From contig NZ_KB902204.1 of NCBI RefSeq assembly GCF_000379425.1, positions 62,001 through 126,000 of the forward strand: a stretch of DNA of 64,000 bases. Direction: 5' to 3'. A model generated the notes under the pieces. The model saw only the letters and a list, made by a program, of their open reading frames with translations, did not search any database and was not told where the DNA came from. Position 1 is the stretch's first letter; each line of letters starts with the position of its first letter. Below, one piece after another: positions 57,222 to 64,000 of the stretch. The DNA is from Corynebacterium lubricantis DSM 45231. Its GTDB lineage: Bacteria; Actinomycetota; Actinomycetes; Mycobacteriales; Mycobacteriaceae. A program made the translations under genes and the position numbers.

Positions 57222-58224
57222 CTGTTTCTCCTTGGTCGTTCCGCTGGCGAGTACGCTGCCGTGTATCTTCTCGGGCTAGATCAGCGACACCAATCATACC
57301 CGCCTCGGGGCCCAGTTCCGCGCGAATCACCCGCGGAAGCGGTCGGTATCCAGCTCCGACAATATTCTTGCCCATGACCTCAGAGGCCTGGTTGAGATAG
57401 AGATCGGAGTCCGCGCTTAGGCCACCTCCGACGACGATCAGCTCGGGGTCCAAGATGTCCGAGACCATGGCAAGGCCCTGACCGAGCCAGGTCGCGAATT
57501 CTTCAATCGTCGCAACGCCCAGTGCATCCCCTGCGCGCGCCGCGTTCATTACGTCATTGCCCGAAGCACGCTTTCCGACGACCCGGCGGTACAACTTTGT
57601 GTTTTCGAAACCACCCCGGGTGGCGATCTCCATCGCCGTATCGACGAGTGCCGTGCCGGAAGCGTAGCGCTCTAGGCAGCCTCGCTTGCCGCACGAACAC
57701 GCACGCCCACCAGGGACGACGGTGATGTGGCCGAACTCGGGTGCGGTACCAAAGGAGCCCCGGAAGATTTCGCCGTCGATCATGAGCGTCGCGCCGATAC
57801 CGGTGCCGAGAGCAAAAAACACCCAGGTATCTACGTCCTTGGCCACGCCGTGGCGGAACTCTCCCCACGCTGCGGCATTGGCGTCGTGTTCTAGGCGGAC
57901 CGGCAGTCCCGTCGCCTCCTCGAGGATCGCGCGTACTGGAGCGTCGTCGCGCCACGGCAGATGCGGTGCGAAACGCACGATCTCACAGTCGCGGTCCAAA
58001 AATCCCGCTACAGCAACGCCAACGGCAGAGATGTCAAAGGAGGAGCGCAATTCGTCGATAAGCGAAACGATGGTGCGCACCATCTCTTCCGAGGTCTCCG
58101 GGGTGCGGTCCGACGCTCGTGCCAGGATTTCTCCGCGGTCGTTGACAACGCCGGCGCGTGTGTTCGTGCCGCCGATATCGAAGCCGACGGTGAGCGCACC
58201 GCCTGAAGATGAGGGGGTAGACAT
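57214..58224 (-). CDS. glk: ROK family glucokinase
   Basis: 336 residues. N-terminal ATP-binding DIGGTNTRAGVV, sugar-binding LEHDANAAAWGEFRHG, the ROK zinc motif CSCGKRGCLERYASG and GGGLSADSDLY. Phosphorylates glucose to glucose 6-phosphate with ATP or polyphosphate. Stands between pimB' and plsC, a conserved order in corynebacteria. Confidence 0.93.
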   Translation of the reverse strand: MSTPSSSGGALTVGFDIGGTNTRAGVVNDRGEILARASDRTPETSEEMVRTIVSLIDELRSSFDISAVGVAVAGFLDRDCEIVRFAPHLPWRDDAPVRAILEEATGLPVRLEHDANAAAWGEFRHGVAKDVDTWVFFALGTGIGATLMIDGEIFRGSFGTAPEFGHITVVPGGRACSCGKRGCLERYASGTALVDTAMEIATRGGFENTKLYRRVVGKRASGNDVMNAARAGDALGVATIEEFATWLGQGLAMVSDILDPELIVVGGGLSADSDLYLNQASEVMGKNIVGAGYRPLPRVIRAELGPEAGMIGVADLAREDTRQRTRQRNDQGETDA

Positions 58225-58235
58225 AGCGATTAAGC

Positions 58236-59390
58236 CTATACGTCGCCGGGCTCGACCGCTTCCGCAGCCTCACCTTCTAACACCCGGTTGAGCTTTTTGC
58301 CCAGATGATCCCAGGTCCACTGCTCGCAGACGTGGCGTCGGCCGGCGGCACCCATCGCTTCGCGACGAGGGGCGTCTCCCAGAAGCCCCAGCAAAGCTTC
58401 TTCTAACTCGCGTTGGTTATTTCCGTCCACGACGATGCCGGTCTCCGGGGTGACAGTTTCTGGAGATCCACCGGAGTTGCCCGCAACGACGGGCACTCCG
58501 CAGGCCTGCGCCTCGAGGTAGACGATGCCGAGGCCTTCGACATCGAGGCCTCCTCCCCTCGTCCTCGACGGCATCGATGCGATATCGGCTGCAGCGACAA
58601 GGTCGCGCAGATCGTCCCGTGGTACAGCACCCGTGAAAGTGATGTTGTGGGGAAGCTCCTTGGCCAACGCTTTCAGTGTCGCGTCGTAATAGCCCTTGCC
58701 CACGATGACCAATTGGGCATCCGGGAAATTCTTGGTCACCGCTGTCATCGCGCGAATGAGTTGGTCTTGGCCCTTGCGCGGAACCAGCCGGGAGGCACAC
58801 ACGATCAACGGGCGTTCCCCGATCCCAAACCTTTCGCGAGTCTGCGCTCGCTGCTGTGCGGTGGCGGGACGGAAATACTCCGTATCAACGCCAGATGGCA
58901 GCCGGACGTAGTCCGGCTGTGTACCCACCGCGTTGCGGAACCGATTGAGCGTGTACTCCGAAATGTAGGTGACAACATCCGAAGAGCGCCCAATCAATGA
59001 GAGGACTTGTCTGGCCCCGGGGATCATCGACCACCCGACTTCGTGCCCATGGGTCGTGGAGACAACGCGTGTGGCCCCTGCTGCGCGTGCGGCGGAGCCC
59101 ATCACGGCCAGCGGGGCGGCTGCTCCGAACCAGACTGTATCAATGCCGCGCTCGCGGATAATTTTCTGTATGGCCCGGGCCGTCGCGGGAGTGGGAAGCA
59201 TGACCTTGCGGGGCCAGCGGATGACCTCGTAGGGGAAGTTCACATCGAACTGCTGCGCTTCCGCGGCATCTTGAGTGGAGGCAAAAATGATAATCCGCTC
59301 AGGTGCGACGGTGGAGACGAAGTCTCTAAGATACGACTGAATCCCGCCAACCGTGGGCGGGAAATCATTCGTAACGAGCAGCGTGGCCAT
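58236..59390 (-). CDS. pimB: GT4 phosphatidylinositol mannosyltransferase PimB'
   Basis: 384 residues, GT-B fold. N-terminal TNDFPPTVGGIQSYLRDFV, central CASRLVPRKGQDQLIRAM with GKGYYDATLKAL, and the GDP-mannose-binding EGLGIVYLEAQACGVPVVAG (EX7E). Adds the second mannose of phosphatidylinositol mannosides. Its ATG directly follows the stop of the NlpC/P60 gene, with no gap. Confidence 0.92.
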   Translation of the reverse strand: MATLLVTNDFPPTVGGIQSYLRDFVSTVAPERIIIFASTQDAAEAQQFDVNFPYEVIRWPRKVMLPTPATARAIQKIIRERGIDTVWFGAAAPLAVMGSAARAAGATRVVSTTHGHEVGWSMIPGARQVLSLIGRSSDVVTYISEYTLNRFRNAVGTQPDYVRLPSGVDTEYFRPATAQQRAQTRERFGIGERPLIVCASRLVPRKGQDQLIRAMTAVTKNFPDAQLVIVGKGYYDATLKALAKELPHNITFTGAVPRDDLRDLVAAADIASMPSRTRGGGLDVEGLGIVYLEAQACGVPVVAGNSGGSPETVTPETGIVVDGNNQRELEEALLGLLGDAPRREAMGAAGRRHVCEQWTWDHLGKKLNRVLEGEAAEAVEPGDV

Positions 59391-60455
59391 TTAGTAGCGG
59401 GATGCGCCCTGAATCGGCATGGAGTCGTATGGAACGACCTGTACCGGGATACCGTAGTCGGATGCATGGACAACCTGTCCGTTGCCGATGTACATGCCCA
59501 CGTGGGTGACACCTGGGTAGTAGCCGATGATGTCACCTGGCTGCAGATCGGAAGTCGACACCGACTGTCCGCCGGCCAGCTGGGCCTGGGAAGTACGAGG
59601 AATGGACTTGCCCTGCTGCTGGTACGCCCAGTACATCAGGCCCGAGCAGTCGAAAGCATCGGGACCAGCTGCGCCCCAACCATAAGGTGAGCCGAGCTTG
59701 GAAAGTGCCGCGGAGACTGCGGACGATGCCGCTGCCGAAGCACCTGCTGGCGCATCAGTGGAAGACCCAGGCATCTCGATCGCCGGGTTAGGAACCTCGA
59801 TAGGGTTGTCCTTTTCCTCCCAGGCGCGACGCTGCTCTTCGCTCAGCGAATCGATGCGCTGCTCCATGTCGGTCACCTGAGATTCCAGGGAGCTCCGCTC
59901 CTGGTCCAGCTTGGTGTACTTAGCATCAAGCTGGTTGCGGTAGAACTCGGCCTCGACAACGGCGATATTGGCCGCGTTGGCACGATCCGCTGCCGTGAGA
60001 GTGGCGTCCTGCAGCTCGCCGAGTGTGCGCTCGGTGTTGCGGGAAATAGCGCCGAGGTACGCAGCGCGGTCAATGACGGTTTGAGGGTTACCCGACTCCA
60101 TCGTGGTCACCAGAGAGTCATTTTGAACATTGCGGTACTTCGAGGCTGCGATGCCATCGACGTCACCCTGGAAGCCGGTTTGGCTCTTGTTGGCATCCTG
60201 GACAGCTGCATTCGCTGCGGCAGCCTCGGAGCCGAGGGCGTCGAGCTTGCCCTGTGCCTGCTCGATTTCAATTTCGAGCTGCTTGACTGCCTCGTTCTTG
60301 GCGCCGGCCTGCTGCGAGATCGCTTCCATCTCTTGAATCAGATCATCGACCTCATCCGCCTGGGCGGGAACGACGATGGTGCCTGCAACAACTGCCGTCG
60401 CGACAGAAGAAGCAACAAGAGCGTAACGACGACTGGTTGCGCGGTGCTTTCCCAC
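59391..60455 (-). CDS. Secreted NlpC/P60 (C40) peptidoglycan hydrolase with coiled coil
   Basis: 354 residues from GTG 60455, GAGGAG upstream. Signal peptide 1-33 (cleavage after AQA), a long coiled-coil region (about 34-205, QLEIEIEQAQGKLDAL), then the NlpC/P60 domain (about 245-354) with catalytic Cys in DAFDCSGLMYWAY and His in GVTHVGMYIGNG. A RipA/RipC-like D,L-endopeptidase that cleaves peptidoglycan stem peptides in daughter-cell separation; in such enzymes the coiled coil controls activity, often with FtsEX. First gene of the pimB'-glk-plsC transcript. Confidence 0.92.
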   Translation of the reverse strand: MGKHRATSRRYALVASSVATAVVAGTIVVPAQADEVDDLIQEMEAISQQAGAKNEAVKQLEIEIEQAQGKLDALGSEAAAANAAVQDANKSQTGFQGDVDGIAASKYRNVQNDSLVTTMESGNPQTVIDRAAYLGAISRNTERTLGELQDATLTAADRANAANIAVVEAEFYRNQLDAKYTKLDQERSSLESQVTDMEQRIDSLSEEQRRAWEEKDNPIEVPNPAIEMPGSSTDAPAGASAAASSAVSAALSKLGSPYGWGAAGPDAFDCSGLMYWAYQQQGKSIPRTSQAQLAGGQSVSTSDLQPGDIIGYYPGVTHVGMYIGNGQVVHASDYGIPVQVVPYDSMPIQGASRY

Positions 60456-60624
60456 GGGTAAATCTCCTCATATAACACGCCCCTTAGCCGAGGATTTCAG
60501 TGATCCTGCCAGGCCGAAGAGGCGAAAGTCATGCTTTGACGGTAGCAACTTTAGCTGCTGCCAAGTCGTATAACAAGCGTAACTAAACCGTTATCTAATG
60601 AATGTCTGGTGTTGTTAATCACAA

Positions 60625-60659
60625 ATGCCCCGGGCGCTCAATGCGGAGGCCCAGGGCAT
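60625..60659 (-). terminator. Terminator of short NlpC/P60 gene
   Basis: Imperfect 11-bp stem (60625-60635 with 60649-60659, one A-C mismatch), 14 bases after the stop, with TTTGTG behind it on the minus strand. Confidence 0.7.
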
Positions 60660-60673
60660 AACGTGCGATGAAA

Positions 60674-61429
60674 TTAGAAGCGCACGATGGAGTGGATTGG
60701 CATGTAATCGATTGGGCGCTCTGCAACTGGGGAGCCCGAGTTCAGTGCGTCGATCATGGTGCCGTTGCCAGCGTAGATACCAACGTGGGAAGCGCCACCG
60801 TAGTAAACGATGATGTCGCCTGGCTGGATCTGGCTGCGGGGAATGGTCTGACCCGCAGATGCCTGTGCCTGGGAGGTACGTGGGATGGACTTGCCAGCCT
60901 GTGCGTAAACCCAAGAGGTAAAGCCGGAGCAGTCGAAGGAGTTAGGGCCCGCTGCACCATAGACGTATGGGGAGCCAATCTTGGAACGTGCAATGTTCAC
61001 GATCTGCTGACCGGAGGACTGCTGTGCCACAGGTGCAGGTGCTGGAACGGATGCGCGTGCCGCTGGAGCGGTTGCAGCTGCCTCGTAGGTAGCAGGTGCC
61101 ACCTGCGCTTCAACACCGTTGAGCCACTCGGTGAATCCTGGCACAGCAGCTGCGCCTGGAATCTGGCGAACCTGGGAGATAGCAGCCTGGACGTTGCTGT
61201 TGTCAGACTGGCCAGCCAGGGAAGGGATCCACTGCTCGATGCCTGGGATGTTAGCGATGCCCGCAATGTTCTCGATGCCAGGAACTTCCGAGCTCAAGTT
61301 GGTGCCAGGTACGGTGACCTGAGCAGCGTTTGCTGCAGTTGGTACCAAGAGGGTGGTGCTCAGTGCGACTGCAGATACTGCAGCGATGTTGCGTGCGGTC
61401 TTCTTATTCAGGCGACGGTGCTGTCCCAC
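60674..61429 (-). CDS. Secreted NlpC/P60 (C40) peptidoglycan hydrolase, short form
   Basis: 251 residues from GTG 61429 with GGAGAA five bases upstream. Signal peptide 1-35 (VPTAANAAQ), an Ala/Pro-rich linker, then the NlpC/P60 domain (about 140-251) with catalytic Cys in NSFDCSGFTSWVY and His in GASHVGIYAGNG. A cell-wall endopeptidase without the coiled coil of its neighbour. It sits behind a c-di-AMP riboswitch, which in actinobacteria typically controls such hydrolases, and a GlxR-type site lies about 480 bp upstream. Confidence 0.93.
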   Translation of the reverse strand: MGQHRRLNKKTARNIAAVSAVALSTTLLVPTAANAAQVTVPGTNLSSEVPGIENIAGIANIPGIEQWIPSLAGQSDNSNVQAAISQVRQIPGAAAVPGFTEWLNGVEAQVAPATYEAAATAPAARASVPAPAPVAQQSSGQQIVNIARSKIGSPYVYGAAGPNSFDCSGFTSWVYAQAGKSIPRTSQAQASAGQTIPRSQIQPGDIIVYYGGASHVGIYAGNGTMIDALNSGSPVAERPIDYMPIHSIVRF

Positions 61430-61446
61430 GAATGTTCTCCATATCT

Positions 61447-61600
61447 TCCTATAGCGCCTACCGAGTTAGCTGACGGGCTAGGTTTCGGAAATAACCTTCG
61501 ACTACTCCATGGCAACGGATATCGGATCCGGCCACCCTCGTAGCGTCTTCGCCCCAGATAAACTCTGTGGTTCCCCGGTCTCCCCGCTCACATTGACATT
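61447..61600 (-). ncRNA. ydaO/yuaA c-di-AMP riboswitch
   Basis: Minus-strand sequence shows the conserved segments in order: GGGGAACCACAG, TCTGGGGCGAA, GGTGGCC, CCGAAACC and the hallmark CCCGTCAGCTAACTCGGTAGGCG-type 3' element (about 61455-61478). This is the actinobacterial ydaO form, typical before NlpC/P60 and Rpf genes. Binding c-di-AMP usually lowers expression. No terminator was identified after it, so how expression is switched is not clear. Confidence 0.92.
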
Positions 61601-61619
61601 GGCCAAGCGAATCGGATGA

Positions 61620-61660
61620 GTTCGGCAATATATGTTCAGTTGGTTCCGTGCGTACCGTTT
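61620..61660 (-). promoter_or_regulatory. Candidate promoter of the riboswitch transcript
   Basis: TATATT (61627-61632, minus strand) is a good -10 box placing the start at about 61620, just before the riboswitch. The -35 is weak. A second weak candidate (TAACCT with TTGGAC) lies at about 61680-61710. Confidence 0.4.
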
Positions 61661-61908
61661 GGCCGCAAGGTCTCAATTAGGTTACGAAAGCGCAACAAGG
61701 TTTGTCCAACGACGCGGCCGTTATCATCCCGTTATTTATATGAAACCATTCCGAGTTCATTTGGGACGCAATTTGCACTACCCTGGCAAAACTCCGAACA
61801 TTGCCACCAAAACATTCCGCTAACCAGCAGGTTCCCTAACACCATTTTGTGCACCTAAATACCAAAACCGGACCCAAATCTGGCCACATAACCGCCCTGG
61901 CGACATAG

Positions 61909-61924
61909 TGTGATCTTAATCACT
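61909..61924. promoter_or_regulatory. GlxR (CRP-like) binding site candidate
   Basis: TGTGATCTTAATCACT matches the corynebacterial GlxR/CRP consensus TGTGA-N6-TCACA except the last base. It lies in the 646-bp gap between qcrB and the NlpC/P60 gene. The rest of that gap (61630-61900) is A/T-rich with no gene I can support. Confidence 0.6.
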
Positions 61925-62016
61925 TACGACAAAAAGTTGTCACATCTACATCATTCATCACAAGTCATCGCGAACCGCTCGCTCTCCGTGACTGGTTGAT
62001 AGGTAGGCATGAACGC

Positions 62017-62053
62017 AAAAACGCGCCTCACACTAAGTGCGAGGCGCGTTTTG
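62017..62053 (-). terminator. Terminator of qcrCAB
   Basis: Stem ACGCGCCTC (62021-62029) with GAGGCGCGT (62041-62049), inner CAC/GTG, and TTTTTGCG after it on the minus strand (TTTTGT on the plus). Confidence 0.9.
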
Positions 62054-62075
62054 TGAGCGCTATTTCTAACAGATC

Positions 62076-63695
62076 TTAGTCACGGCCGGACTCGATGTCG
62101 CGACGACGGTTTTCCTCGTCGAGAGCTGCGAGTGCACGCATTTCTTCGTGATGGTTCTCACGCTTGATCTGTGCGCGACGAGAAGTGATCTCAGGATCAT
62201 CTGCGGAGAAGATACCGGATCCCTCATTGTCTGCGTAGCCGAGCTGGTTCATCTGCTTAGGAACGCGGCCACCGGTGTACTCCAGTGGAATTGCATTGCC
62301 TTCAGCGTCTGTAGCCAATGGCTGGTGGATTTCAACGAATGCACCGTTTGGCAGCTTCTTGATCACGCCAGTCTCGATGCCGTGCTCCAAGACCTCGCGG
62401 TCAGAGCGCTGCAGACCAACACAGATGCGGTAAGTGATGAAGTATGCCAGCGGAGGCAGGATGATCAGACCGATACGACCCACCCAGGTCATTGCGTTCA
62501 GCGAAATCTGGAAGTGGTACGCGAACAGGTCGTTACCGCCAGAGAGCGTCAACAGCAGGAAGAAGACGATGCCCATGACACCGATACCGGTGCGGGTTGG
62601 AACGTCGCGAGGACGCTGCAACAGGTTGTGGTGAGCGTTGTCGCCCGTTGCCTTCTTCTCAATCCATGGGTAAGCGAAGAGCAGGATCACCATGACCATA
62701 GCCATGATCACGACCCAGAACGCACCAGGGATTGTGTAGTTACCCAGGTAGAGCTCCCACGCAGGCATGACACGAGCAGCACCATCTGTCCACAGCATGT
62801 AGATATCCGGCTGCGAACCGGCAGAAACTTGGGACGGGTTATACGGTCCGAGGTTCCAGATCGCGTTAATGGTGGTCAAACCAGCCATCGCGGCAAGGAC
62901 ACCGAAGACGAGCAAACCCATACCAATAGCCTTCGTAGCGAAGACCGGGAGAATACGGACACCGACAACGTTGTTCTCGGTACGACCCGGTCCAGGGAAC
63001 TGGGTGTGCTTCTGGTACCAAACCAAGAGGACGTGAGCTGCGATCAGTGCCAGGAGCAGGCCTGGGAGAACCAGCACGTGGAGGATGTAGAAACGATCCA
63101 GCATCAGATCCGATGGGAAGTCGCCGCCGAAGATAGCCCAGTGAATCCAGGTACCGATGATTGGGATAGCCAGGATAATCGCGGACATAATGCGCAGGCC
63201 GACACCGGAGAGGAGGTCGTCTGGCAGGGAGTAGCCCATGAAGCCTTCGACCATGCCCAGAAGAACAAGGGTACAACCGATGATCCAGTTCGCTTCACGA
63301 GGGCGACGGAACGCACCGGTGAAGAAGATACGCATCATGTGCGCAACCATGGACATCATGAACATCAGTGCAGCCCAGTGGTGCATCTGACGGATAAACA
63401 GACCACCGCGAACATCGAAGGAAATATCCAACGCTGTAGCGTAGGCACGCGACATCTCAACACCGTTGAGTGGCAGGTAAGCACCGTCGTAGATGACCTT
63501 CGTGATCGAAGGGTCGAAGAACAGTGCCAGGTAGATGCCCGTCAACAGCAAGATGATGAAGCTGTACAGTGCAACCTCGCCGAGCATGAACGACCAGTGG
63601 GTTGGGAAAACCTTATTCAGCTGTGGGCGCAGAAAGCCTGCAATTGTGTAGCGCGAATCTACTGCATTCGCGGTTTTTCCGAGTTTTGTGCTCAT
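62076..63695 (-). CDS. qcrB: Cytochrome bc1 complex cytochrome b subunit
   Basis: 539 residues. Eight to nine membrane helices; heme ligand histidines in [23 protein letters not shown] and [24 protein letters not shown]. The quinol-site motif of mitochondrial cytochrome b (PEWY) reads QPDIYMLW (usual actinobacterial variant). A cytoplasmic C-terminal extension of about 120 residues is typical of actinobacteria. Part of the bc1-aa3 supercomplex that oxidises menaquinol. ATG shares one base with the qcrA stop (TAATG). Confidence 0.96.
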   Translation of the reverse strand: MSTKLGKTANAVDSRYTIAGFLRPQLNKVFPTHWSFMLGEVALYSFIILLLTGIYLALFFDPSITKVIYDGAYLPLNGVEMSRAYATALDISFDVRGGLFIRQMHHWAALMFMMSMVAHMMRIFFTGAFRRPREANWIIGCTLVLLGMVEGFMGYSLPDDLLSGVGLRIMSAIILAIPIIGTWIHWAIFGGDFPSDLMLDRFYILHVLVLPGLLLALIAAHVLLVWYQKHTQFPGPGRTENNVVGVRILPVFATKAIGMGLLVFGVLAAMAGLTTINAIWNLGPYNPSQVSAGSQPDIYMLWTDGAARVMPAWELYLGNYTIPGAFWVVIMAMVMVILLFAYPWIEKKATGDNAHHNLLQRPRDVPTRTGIGVMGIVFFLLLTLSGGNDLFAYHFQISLNAMTWVGRIGLIILPPLAYFITYRICVGLQRSDREVLEHGIETGVIKKLPNGAFVEIHQPLATDAEGNAIPLEYTGGRVPKQMNQLGYADNEGSGIFSADDPEITSRRAQIKRENHHEEMRALAALDEENRRRDIESGRD

Positions 63696-64000
63696 TACGA
63701 CTTACGCTCCCAGAATGCCGGGCCGAGAGGCTCAATGAAGTTGCCCCTGGCGATAAGGTATCCCTCTTCGTCGATCGTGATCGGCAGCTGTGGCAAAGCA
63801 CGAGCTGCAGGACCGAAGACTGGCTTGCCGTGCTGCAACGCGTCGAACTGCGACTGGTGGCAAGGGCAAAGAATACGGTTGGTTTGTGCTTCGTACAGAG
63901 AGGTCGGGCAACCAATGTGCGTACAAATCTTGGAGTACGCGTAGTAGTCGCCATAGTGGAAGTCTTCCTGACCTTCGCGCTCGATGACCTTGGCAGCGTC
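63695..64000 (-). CDS. qcrA: Rieske iron-sulfur subunit of cytochrome bc1, C-terminal part
   Basis: The frame is open to the window edge, giving the last 101 residues. Cluster-binding sequences CTHIGCP and CPCHQSQF supply two Cys and two His for the 2Fe-2S centre. Ends GPAFWERKS. The N-terminal membrane region lies outside the window; qcrC should follow upstream. Confidence 0.97.
   Translation of the reverse strand, partial: DAAKVIEREGQEDFHYGDYYAYSKICTHIGCPTSLYEAQTNRILCPCHQSQFDALQHGKPVFGPAARALPQLPITIDEEGYLIARGNFIEPLGPAFWERKS

Noticed and set aside
62148..63944. 598-residue open frame on the plus strand opposite qcrB and qcrA
   Set aside because: It is a low-complexity, His/Asp/Glu-rich shadow of a clear cytochrome b gene; no start signal or family.

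Overview
The window is a chromosomal segment of a mycolic-acid-type actinobacterium, almost certainly a Corynebacterium. The evidence is the actinobacterial division and cell-wall cluster (wag31/divIVA, yggT, sepF, yggS, pgeF, ftsZ, ftsQ, murC, murG, ftsW, murD, mraY, murF, murE, ftsI, ftsL-like, rsmH, mraZ, all on the minus strand), followed by idsA-mptA-Rv2175c-pknL-aroG, then plsC-glk-pimB'-two NlpC/P60 genes-qcrB-qcrA. As far as I remember it, this order matches C. glutamicum from about cg2338 to cg2404. No plasmid, phage, transposon, CRISPR array, rRNA or complete tRNA was seen.

Layout. 1-1764: the end of a secreted choice-of-anchor-I type protein and a small secreted or anchored protein. 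1852-4407: two tandem MetE-like cobalamin-independent methionine synthase paralogues with a shared upstream element. 4563-9482: dnaE, preceded by an odd protein that joins an OGG-like helical segment to a degenerate DnaB-like ATPase. 9540-21000: transport and housekeeping genes (RarD, an lspA-rluD-membrane protein operon, a lipoprotein, ABC-F, an MTB12-like lipoprotein, asparaginase, DinB, an RhtA-like exporter, an MFS pump). 20920-24372: ileS behind a translational T-box. 24671-45054: Wag31 and the dcw cluster, many of whose genes overlap or nearly touch, so it is probably read from mraZ downward with internal promoters. 45600-47405: DUF3040, HEPN and GNAT genes. 47516-54871: isoprenoid and lipomannan synthesis, the PASTA kinase PknL with its presumed substrate, DAHP synthase and an exonuclease. 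54951-61429: envelope genes (acyltransferase, PlsC, glucokinase, PimB', two peptidoglycan hydrolases), the last led by a c-di-AMP (ydaO) riboswitch. 62076-64000: the cytochrome bc1 genes qcrB and qcrA, cut by the window edge.

Together the genes cover peptidoglycan precursor synthesis, septum formation, polar growth, lipomannan/PIM synthesis and cell-wall remodelling, with RNA-based control at ileS, at the NlpC/P60 gene and perhaps at rsmH. No clear-cut new defence or biosynthetic system is visible. The least explained items are the OGG/DnaB-like fusion next to dnaE, the leader element shared by the two MetE-like genes, the inverted-repeat block at 24447-24577, a second MraZ-type box array at 45403-45440, and a 20-nt element placed identically after two stop codons.
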